The notes under the pieces: model-generated
The model's database searches: none
What the model saw: only the letters and a program-made list of their open reading frames with translations
What the model was told of the DNA's origin: nothing
Made by a program: the position numbers and the translations under genes
Shown: one piece after another, positions 1-5,283 of the stretch
How the letters are laid out: each line of letters begins with the position of its first letter
How positions within the stretch are numbered: position 1 is the first letter of the stretch
DNA from: CAWBNS01 sp964445105
GTDB lineage: Bacteria > Chlamydiota > Chlamydiia > Chlamydiales > JAJFMA01
Length of the DNA: 5,283 bases
Assembly: GCA_964445105.1 (NCBI GenBank)
Contig: CAYUJS010000070.1
Span: forward strand, 1 to 5,283
Reading direction: 5' to 3'

Positions 1-15
1 TAATTAAGTAGCCTC

Positions 16-20
16 GGAGA
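16..20 (+). promoter_or_regulatory. Probable Shine-Dalgarno of the large TPR/nucleotidyltransferase gene
   Basis: GGAGA lies 8 bases before the ATG at 29, normal spacing for a ribosome binding site. Together with the in-frame TAA at 5-7 it fixes the start codon. The promoter is not in the window: only 28 bases precede the gene, so whether it is the first gene of its transcript cannot be judged. Confidence 0.65.
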
Positions 21-28
21 CCGTTAAA

Positions 29-3000
29 ATGCAACCTACTCAACCTAGAAGTCCTCAGAAAATTCAAGGACAAGATTCTATTAACCAGCTAGAAGAGCAA
101 GCCTTTGCGAGCTCGCTTCAGGGGCGGTCGGTGTCCTCGGGCAATGGTGGAAGCGTCTCATCTAATTTTGTGCCTAAGCTATTCCAAGCAACTGTGCAGC
201 CGCCTTCAGGCGACAGTACTCTTGTAGCGATTGAGCAATTAGACGAGTCTCTTGATATTGCGAGCTGTCGCTTTCCTGGGCTGGTGTCACAATCTGGTGC
301 GGAAAGATCTTCGCAAACAGTCCGATCTTTAAAAGAGGTCCTGCCCACTATTCTAGAGGGTTTGTACGGAGACGCGGATGAGGAACAGCTTAGGCAAGAA
401 GCTAGTGCTTGGGGGCGCAGCAGCGCAACTTTGTGTAGATATGGGTACTTTCTTGTACTTCACGAACAAACCCAAGATAGTACTGTAGCCTTGTTGAAAC
501 AGGCGGTCGATTGCAGGGAAGATAAGGCTTGGATCACCTATAAGCCGACCAATCAAGATGCGTCTAGAGATCTCAGTTCTTTCATCTCAGATGATATGAT
601 CACCGCGAACGCCTCCTGCTTGGCAGCTCTCCTACTCTCTTACATTTTTCTCCAAAAAGGAGAATTTCAAAAAAGTTATGATTGGAACTTGACGGTAGAG
701 CAAAGCGCCAAACAGCAGCCCTCTGCTGTTCATATTTTTCTTCGTGACGCTTTGAAAAAAGAGCTCACTCAAGCAGTTTCGGGGACGATTTCATCAGAGT
801 TACAAAGGGCTTGTAAGGGCTCAATATCTATTGTGGGACGGTCCTTAGGAGGATCGAGCTCATCCAGAGACAGGCTAGCTCTGACCATATCAGAAGCCCA
901 AGATTTCTTCCCCATGTTAGGGGATTATTGGCTCGCTCCCGAGCAACAGTTCCCAAAGGACGCCCTTCTCTTCATCCAGAAGCAGATCAGCCAGCTTGAA
1001 GCGGTGATTGGTGACCTGGATGTAAATGTGCAAAACCAGGCCCTCAAGCAATTAGAGCCGTTTTATCTGCTCTACGGGCCTCTCCTGAAACAAGCCGAGA
1101 ATGGCAAAGAAAAAAATACAGGCTTAGTGAACCACCTGCTGCATTTAGCTACCTATCATGCGGGAGAGCAAGCTTTACGTGCTGATAAACCCGATGTCGC
1201 CAGGGGCTTGTTTGCTCACCTGATGACACAAGTGCACAAATGCGATAACCAACTGGTGGAAAGAAGTGCTCTTCAACTCGGACAGATTTACCTAGACAAG
1301 GGGACAAAAGAGGATTGCATAAAAGCTGCAGGATTGTTTAATTATGCGCATAATCTTGCAAAAAAAATAGAGCCTCGCAGCCCTGCAGAGCAGCGCCAGT
1401 TTGCCTTTTTTACTGATCAATGTTTAGAAAAGATCGCTTCGGCTCAAACGTTAATGATCCGGCTGTGCAACGGTGTCTGCTGCCCCTTGCCTGCGAGGCT
1501 AAAGTCGCTTGATGTAGACAACCGAAAGCTGCTTAGCGAGATTCGAGCGTCGGCGATAGCTCGCATTGCCGAAGACCAATCGGAGCCCAGGGAGACGCAG
1601 GCTCTCTTTGCTAAGATCGCGCAAGATATGAAGAGCTTGGTCGCTCAGCTTTTTCAGCAATGCCTAGACGTTTACGGTCCCCCTCCCTGTCAATTTGCCA
1701 TGATTACTTTAGGTTCCCTAGCTCGCCACGAAGCCACTCCTTGGTCGGACCTCGAATTTGCCTTCTTAATCGAGGAGGAAAAAGACAGTCCGGAAGTGAT
1801 TGAGTATTTTGTGAACATCACCTACTTGATGCACCTCAAGGTGATCAACTTGGGCGAAACTATTTTGCCCGCGCTCAGCATCCCTGATTTAAAGATAGGA
1901 AACTTTTATGACGATGTGACCCCGAGGGGATTCGCCTTCGATGGAGGGGGAGTTGCTGGCAAAGGACATAAAACGCCCCTTGGCCAAGATGAGCAAACGA
2001 TAGAGGGGCATATTGTAGCTCACGAATTTAGGCTCATACAAACGCCGAGCCAAATGGCCCAGTTTCAAGGAACAAGCCAAAAATATGACGGTGCTTACTG
2101 GTTTGAGCTAGAGCCACATTTGCCTTTAGAATTGCTGAATATTGATTTCGTTTGTATAGACACGCAATTGGTACAAGATTATTGCAACCCGCAATTGGTC
2201 GAAGATTATCGCAAGGCGCTCCAAGCCACTTTAGAACAGTCCTATAAAGAAGGGCTCATTAGAGAGCACTTGGCTCTTAATTTGCTGGCCGAAGATGATC
2301 TTGTTCACTTCAACCCTTGGAGCCAAATCGAGGTTGAACACGCAGGGTGCTTGCTACGAGCAAAAAATGATCTATACCGCCTTCCGCACTTGGCTTTGGA
2401 TCGTTTTGCTATCCTTTCTTCTATTTTTAGATCTAGCAGCTGGGAAAAAATCGAAGCGCTTGAAGAAAAAAAGATTATATGTTCCGAGGGAGCCAAAAAT
2501 TTGCGACGGTTGCTTAGCGAAACCATGAGGTTTCGGCTCAGCGCCTATGCTAAAGCCCAGCGACAAAAAGAAGAGCTAAACCCTCTCTTGGATCCGTTCA
2601 TTACGGATGACGCTGCGCACGTTTCACGTTATTTCGACCTCAATCCGACATCTTTAACAAGGCTGAAAGAGCTTTATCAAATCCTCCTCCCACTCTACGA
2701 CAGCCTGAAGCAGGTTATCATCAGTAGAAATATCAAAGAGCTTTCCTCGCAGAAGTTGTTTGCGGACGACTATAAAAGTTTGGGTCAAATCTCCATACGC
2801 TTAAGGCGGTATGAAGAGGCTAGAACCTATTTTGAACAAATTCCCAAAGGCCGTGAAACTTTCGGAATTCTAATGTTTTTGAGCTACATCGCTGAAGAGA
2901 CAAACGATCTCAAAGAGGCTATGGAAGGTTACCTAGAGGCAAAAAAAATACTGCGGCGGTATCCATCCGCGTTTGATGTGGAGATGTGCAAAGTAAACGT

Positions 3001-4723
3001 CGTTGTGCGGCTGTCCGATCTTTATCGGAAGGCTGGAAAAATCGATAAGATGAAGACTGTGCTAAACGAATATTTTGAACTTCCTGAGCCAGCTGGGGTA
3101 GAAGGATGGTCTGCTGCAGAGAAAAAAGAGTGGCTGAAAGGGAATTTATCGGTAAAATACTCACTAGGCGCGTTGTACATGGAGCTCGAAGATTATAAAC
3201 AAGCAAGGCCAATCTTTGAAGAACTGCTGCTGTTGTCTAAAAACATGCAAGAGTTTGAATTACTTTTCAAACAAGCACTTGAATTAAATTCCAAATTAGG
3301 ATTGGCCTTGTGCGAAGAAGATAAAGGCAGGCGAACGCAGCTGTTCCAAGAAATGCGTGAATCATGTCAAAGTATTTATCCTGTTGGGCACCCTACTCGG
3401 GCGATTTTAGAGCATAGTTGGGGCCTCATCCTGCAAGAGGCAGGCTTTGTCCAAGAAGCACAAGATCACTACTTGCAGGAGCTAAAGATCGCGCGTTGGC
3501 TAAGTGGTGACCACTCGGTTCAAATTTTGTTTTTCATACGATTAGCTGAAATTGATACACTTTCTTCGCGCTTTGAGCAGGCAGAAGACCGTTTACAGGA
3601 GGCCTTGGCCATAGTTAATCGTGCCTTTCCTGGACGCCCTCACCTCCTGTTTCAACTGTATCACGTGTTCGCCTGCAACTATTACAATTGGGGCAAAATG
3701 GGTGAGGCAGAAAAGCACTTTTGTCTTATTGCCGCAGCACAGGAAGGCCTTGAACCGAGAAGCACGAGCAACCGTCAGATCATAGCGCTACGCTGCCGCG
3801 CAGAGGCCTTAATAGAACTCCATAAATTTGACGCTGCGCAAGATTGCTCTTTGCAAGCGCTCAAGGCAGCCGAATCGCATTATGCTGTAGGTCCAGAGCT
3901 GTTGATTCAAGTCCTGCGGACAAGAGGCCGCTGTTTGCTAAAAGCAGGGAAAAAAGATGAAGCACTTCCTTTTTATGAACGATCTTTGGATGTTTTTTAC
4001 GAATCTTATGAAAAGATTTTTTCGGTTTATACGAAGACTGAGGTTGCCAACAGCCTTGTTATATTAGGTAGGCCACGAGAAGCTGTAAAGATGTTGGGGC
4101 CTCTTTCTGAATGCCGTAGCTTGTCACCAGATGACTCGAAGATGATCTTGGAGTCCCTTGGCTATGCCTATGGCGCTTTTGGCAAGGAACGGAAAGACGA
4201 CGAAAGCGCCCTGGCACAGTATAAGCTTGTTCTCTGCGAAACATTGGGAGAGCATGGTCACATTGACATCTTGTGTTTTTTTAGCTCCACGGCGCGCTAT
4301 CTAATCAAGTCAAAGAGGTTGGAAGAGGCAGAGGAGTGCATCGCACAAGCTTGTGGGCTGATTGACTCTAGCGGAGACAGTGCCCTGGTACGGCTTAAGC
4401 TTGTTCTTGGAAAATTTATAAAAATTTTGCGAGATAAGGAAGATTTTCCTAAGGAAGCTATCTACCTTCTACAGCTTTTGCGACTGCTTAACCGGCTAGA
4501 TCCTAATTGCGAATCTGTGATAACGACGAAGGGGCGCTTGGCTACCGTGTGCGTCATGCAGCGCAAATGGACAGAAGTGCTGAGATACGGTCTTCCAGCT
4601 CTTGACTACTACCTTAAAAACAAGATTTTCGGCCCATACTGCGATTTTATGGAGCTCGTAATTATGACCCATTCAGCGTATGTCCGTTCACGGGGGGTAG
4701 AGGGCACCGTAACTTCTCAATAA
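29..4723 (+). CDS. Large TPR-repeat protein with central DUF294/GlnD-like nucleotidyltransferase domain
   Basis: Single uninterrupted 1564-codon frame. The N terminus (residues 1-50) is Gln/Ser/Gly-rich and probably disordered; no signal peptide or membrane segment is visible. Residues about 195-230, 372-404 and 411-445 are helical and weakly TPR-like. A nucleotidyltransferase core follows: G562-S563, R566, E568, T570-P571 and the acidic pair D574/E576 match the GS-x(10)-D-x-[DE] metal-binding signature of DUF294/GlnD-type enzymes. Residues about 775-850 (K779, Y783-R784-L785-P786, then a helix with R-x-R-L near 840) resemble the helical module that follows this domain in the family. From about 913 to 1545 there is a TPR solenoid; five repeats of about 42 residues at 1121-1329 are kinesin-light-chain-like. 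GlnD uridylylates PII, but nothing here shows the substrate: no HD or ACT domain is recognised, so GlnD itself is unlikely. I infer a cytosolic or secreted scaffold with possible nucleotidyl transfer, of a type I associate with environmental Chlamydiota. ATG 29 is the first possible start after the in-frame TAA at 5-7. Confidence 0.93.
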   Translation: MQPTQPRSPQKIQGQDSINQLEEQAFASSLQGRSVSSGNGGSVSSNFVPKLFQATVQPPSGDSTLVAIEQLDESLDIASCRFPGLVSQSGAERSSQTVRSLKEVLPTILEGLYGDADEEQLRQEASAWGRSSATLCRYGYFLVLHEQTQDSTVALLKQAVDCREDKAWITYKPTNQDASRDLSSFISDDMITANASCLAALLLSYIFLQKGEFQKSYDWNLTVEQSAKQQPSAVHIFLRDALKKELTQAVSGTISSELQRACKGSISIVGRSLGGSSSSRDRLALTISEAQDFFPMLGDYWLAPEQQFPKDALLFIQKQISQLEAVIGDLDVNVQNQALKQLEPFYLLYGPLLKQAENGKEKNTGLVNHLLHLATYHAGEQALRADKPDVARGLFAHLMTQVHKCDNQLVERSALQLGQIYLDKGTKEDCIKAAGLFNYAHNLAKKIEPRSPAEQRQFAFFTDQCLEKIASAQTLMIRLCNGVCCPLPARLKSLDVDNRKLLSEIRASAIARIAEDQSEPRETQALFAKIAQDMKSLVAQLFQQCLDVYGPPPCQFAMITLGSLARHEATPWSDLEFAFLIEEEKDSPEVIEYFVNITYLMHLKVINLGETILPALSIPDLKIGNFYDDVTPRGFAFDGGGVAGKGHKTPLGQDEQTIEGHIVAHEFRLIQTPSQMAQFQGTSQKYDGAYWFELEPHLPLELLNIDFVCIDTQLVQDYCNPQLVEDYRKALQATLEQSYKEGLIREHLALNLLAEDDLVHFNPWSQIEVEHAGCLLRAKNDLYRLPHLALDRFAILSSIFRSSSWEKIEALEEKKIICSEGAKNLRRLLSETMRFRLSAYAKAQRQKEELNPLLDPFITDDAAHVSRYFDLNPTSLTRLKELYQILLPLYDSLKQVIISRNIKELSSQKLFADDYKSLGQISIRLRRYEEARTYFEQIPKGRETFGILMFLSYIAEETNDLKEAMEGYLEAKKILRRYPSAFDVEMCKVNVVVRLSDLYRKAGKIDKMKTVLNEYFELPEPAGVEGWSAAEKKEWLKGNLSVKYSLGALYMELEDYKQARPIFEELLLLSKNMQEFELLFKQALELNSKLGLALCEEDKGRRTQLFQEMRESCQSIYPVGHPTRAILEHSWGLILQEAGFVQEAQDHYLQELKIARWLSGDHSVQILFFIRLAEIDTLSSRFEQAEDRLQEALAIVNRAFPGRPHLLFQLYHVFACNYYNWGKMGEAEKHFCLIAAAQEGLEPRSTSNRQIIALRCRAEALIELHKFDAAQDCSLQALKAAESHYAVGPELLIQVLRTRGRCLLKAGKKDEALPFYERSLDVFYESYEKIFSVYTKTEVANSLVILGRPREAVKMLGPLSECRSLSPDDSKMILESLGYAYGAFGKERKDDESALAQYKLVLCETLGEHGHIDILCFFSSTARYLIKSKRLEEAEECIAQACGLIDSSGDSALVRLKLVLGKFIKILRDKEDFPKEAIYLLQLLRLLNRLDPNCESVITTKGRLATVCVMQRKWTEVLRYGLPALDYYLKNKIFGPYCDFMELVIMTHSAYVRSRGVEGTVTSQ
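2163..2216 (+). repeat. Tandem duplication of a 27-bp unit inside the coding region
   Basis: Two adjacent 27-base units, 2163-2189 and 2190-2216, match at 22 of 27 positions; both begin CGCAATTGGT. The length is a multiple of three, so the frame is kept and the protein carries QLVQDY (713-718) followed by QLVEDY (722-727). It sits between the nucleotidyltransferase core and the following helical module, adding nine residues at what is probably a helix start. Confidence 0.85.
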
Positions 4724-4756
4724 GTCAGGGTGAGATACGTAAGTAGGCAGGAAAAT

Positions 4757-4798
4757 GTGGCAATGTCAAGCCTCTGAAGAGGTAGGAAGGGGTGCCAC
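4757..4798. repeat. Nested inverted repeat just after the large gene
   Basis: GTGGCA at 4757-4762 is the perfect reverse complement of TGCCAC at 4793-4798. Inside lies a smaller stem, CCTC 4771-4774 with GAGG 4779-4782 around a TGAA loop. It starts 33 bases after the stop codon of the large gene and could end or stabilise the 3' end of the message. It lacks a T-tract, so it is not a classical intrinsic terminator; chance pairing is possible. Confidence 0.35.
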
Positions 4799-4819
4799 GA
4801 CGATGCGAAGATCCAAAAT

Positions 4820-4863
4820 GTAGGTAGAGGGTAGGTAGCCCAGAGGTTGCCTCTGCGTAGGTA
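4820..4863 (+). repeat. Three copies of the heptamer GTAGGTA
   Basis: GTAGGTA occurs at 4820-4826, 4831-4837 and 4857-4863, with a related GAGGTAGG at 4779-4786. Spacings are uneven (11 and 26 bases between starts). It could be a protein binding-site cluster such as a transposase subterminal repeat, or simple local sequence drift. Nothing assigns a function. Confidence 0.35.
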
Positions 4864-4890
4864 CTAGGCCTGGCTGGCAACCTAATACCC
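4829..4890. repeat. Large imperfect inverted repeat with two mutually exclusive stems
   Basis: AGGTTGCC at 4844-4851 is the perfect reverse complement of GGCAACCT at 4876-4883, and the flanks GGGTA (4829-4833) and TACCC (4886-4890) can extend the structure across an internal loop. The same left arm also takes part in a competing small hairpin, CAGAGG 4841-4846 with CCTCTG 4850-4855 around a TTG loop, so both stems cannot form at once. The right arm overlaps the end of the transposase remnant, so this may be element-end DNA and not a regulatory RNA. Confidence 0.45.
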
Positions 4891-5058
4891 GCTCAAGAGC
4901 AGCTTGCCCTGCGTCTTCGCTCCTCTATGGTGATTGCCAGCTGGGGTGTCCCCTCCCACTCGATTTTTTAGGTACTTCCACAACGAAATACCTAGCTTGC
5001 GGCAGGTCTTCTTAAGGCTCGTAAAAGTGTCTCTGGCTTCCCTGACGCACGTAAGCGT
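4882..5058 (-). pseudogene. Degraded C-terminal tail of a DDE transposase (possibly IS66-like)
   Basis: Read on the minus strand, one frame runs from just after a stop (5061-5059) to a TAG at 4884-4882 and includes DTFTSLKKTCRKLGISLWKY followed by LKNRV. This resembles, from memory, the conserved last helix of IS66-type transposases (pattern T-x-x-K-L-G-x-S-F/L-W-x-Y-L-x-D/N-R). Upstream on the same strand a different frame (about 5092-5045) reads GIRLFA, stop, MAILDAY, which looks like the preceding part displaced by a frameshift. Beyond LKNRV a third frame reads PQLAITIEE, the expected family ending, implying a second frameshift. There is no start codon or catalytic domain; the rest of the element is missing from the window. 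The family assignment is tentative; the decayed state is clear from the stops and frame changes. Confidence 0.5.
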
Positions 5059-5097
5059 CTAATATAGCCATCTACGCGAAAAGCCGGATGCCCCTCA

Positions 5098-5122
5098 TCC
5101 TCCTGTGAAAAACCCAGGAGGG
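5098..5122 (+). promoter_or_regulatory. Hairpin sequestering the ribosome binding site of the small downstream ORF
   Basis: CCTCCTG at 5099-5105 pairs perfectly with CAGGAGG at 5115-5121 around a nine-base, A-rich loop; a T-G wobble at 5098/5122 can add one pair. The right arm is also the very strong Shine-Dalgarno AGGAGGG (5116-5122), four bases before the ATG at 5127. If transcribed, the folded form would block the ribosome, as in RNA thermometers or other translational switches. There is no T-run, so it is not an ordinary terminator. A fortuitous anti-Shine-Dalgarno cannot be excluded. Confidence 0.5.
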
Positions 5123-5126
5123 CGAT

Positions 5127-5237
5127 ATGACACGTTACACATCTAAAAAGCGCAAGCATCGATGGAAAAAAGATATCTTTGGTTGGCTTGGCAGGCGATT
5201 TTCTACCACCTCATGGCGCTTGCATGCAGTGAGGTGA
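5127..5237 (+). pseudogene. Short basic ORF, probably the 5' stump of a gene cut by an insertion sequence
   Basis: A 36-codon frame starts at ATG 5127 after AGGAGGG and ends at TGA 5235-5237. The product is strongly basic and aromatic: a Lys/Arg/His-rich start (T-S-K-K-R-K-H-R-W-K-K, residues 5-15) followed by D-I-F-G-W-L-G-R-R-F. I do not recognise it. Its last codons and stop lie inside the putative IS terminus that begins at about 5230, so only the first 34 or so codons would be native. It may instead be a genuine small peptide, or a chance frame behind a chance purine-rich motif. Too short for the function to be judged. Confidence 0.4.
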
Positions 5238-5283
5238 CCCCCAAATATTGGACACTAAAACGGTGGGAATAAGGTAATAAACT
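5230..5283 (+). mobile_element. Left end of a probable IS3-family (IS150-group-like) insertion sequence, running off the window
   Basis: From 5230 the sequence reads TG, three bases, TGACCCCCAAA, two bases, TTGGACAC. This matches the terminal inverted repeat I remember for many IS3-family elements of the IS150 group (TG-N3-TGACCCCCAAAA-N-TTGGAC). It is followed by about 27 bases of leader with an AAGGT at 5271-5275, the expected place for the ribosome binding site of the first transposase frame, which would begin just past the window. The right end and target duplication are not visible, so the call rests on the terminus alone. Confidence 0.6.

Larger units (their letters stand above)
4724..4890. 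other. Intergenic stretch with no convincing gene, rich in inverted repeats
   Basis: No credible coding region was found here. A 22-codon frame from the ATG at 4755 has an AGGA only two bases upstream and no recognisable product, so I do not call it. The stretch contains several potential stems (described separately) and repeats of a GTAGGTA heptamer. There is no run of T after any stem, so a Rho-independent terminator for the upstream gene cannot be supported. It may be the outer end of the decayed transposable element whose transposase tail starts at 4882, but no terminal repeat could be defined. Confidence 0.5.

Noticed and set aside
2295..2566. Overlapping open frames on both strands within the large gene
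   Set aside because: They are shadows of the long frame, which has family-consistent protein sequence (K-N-D-L-Y-R-L-P and following helices) across this stretch.
2941..2948. Run of eight A (another at 1360-1367) as a possible programmed slippage site
   Set aside because: The frame continues normally through both runs with sensible protein on each side; no alternative downstream frame looks coding.
2919..3212. A 97-codon minus-strand frame inside the TPR region
   Set aside because: It lies wholly opposite well-formed TPR coding sequence, and its product has no recognisable domain.
29..4723. Annotating the large protein as GlnD (PII uridylyltransferase)
   Set aside because: Only the nucleotidyltransferase signature and the following helical module are shared. 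No HD phosphohydrolase or ACT domains are recognisable, and most of the length is TPR-like repeats.
4755..4823. A 22-codon forward frame starting ATG-TGG-CAA after AGGA
   Set aside because: The AGGA is only two bases from the ATG, the product resembles nothing, and the frame runs through overlapping inverted repeats.
4841..4855. CAGAGG-TTG-CCTCTG hairpin as a Rho-independent terminator
   Set aside because: The stem is followed by CGTAGG and not by a T-tract, and it lies about 120 bases after the stop codon.

Overview
The window is dominated by one very long forward gene (29..4723, 1564 codons), followed by about 560 bases of gene-poor DNA that looks like mobile-element debris. The protein combines an alpha-helical, weakly TPR-like N-terminal part, a central nucleotidyltransferase fold of the DUF294/GlnD-like type (G-S ... 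T-P-W-S-D-L-E near residues 562-576), a helical GlnD/DUF294-type C-terminal module, and a long C-terminal TPR solenoid that includes kinesin-light-chain-like repeats of about 42 residues. From memory, this architecture is characteristic of large, often paralogous proteins of environmental Chlamydiota (Parachlamydia/Waddlia/Criblamydia-type amoeba symbionts). The base composition looks close to half G+C by eye, which would suit one of the higher-GC members of that group. This assignment is an inference from family memory, with no database search behind it.

Layout: 1-28 is a short leader with an in-frame stop and a plausible Shine-Dalgarno. 29-4723 is the TPR/nucleotidyltransferase gene. 4724-4890 has no convincing gene but carries several inverted repeats and a thrice-repeated GTAGGTA heptamer. 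4882-5058 on the minus strand encodes what looks like the decayed C-terminal tail of a DDE transposase (possibly IS66-like), with stops and frame changes. 5099-5121 is a perfect 7-bp hairpin whose right arm is the Shine-Dalgarno of a small forward ORF (5127-5237). From about 5230 to the end lies what looks like the left terminus of an IS3-family (IS150-group-like) insertion sequence. The stop codon of the small ORF falls inside that terminus, so the ORF is probably the 5' stump of a gene cut by the insertion.

There is no operon logic visible: only one intact gene is present. The most informative points are the domain fusion of the large protein (possible nucleotide transfer plus protein-binding scaffold), a 27-bp in-frame tandem duplication within it, the nested remains of two different mobile elements downstream, and the sequestered ribosome binding site. 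I see no CRISPR array, tRNA, rRNA or clear Rho-independent terminator.
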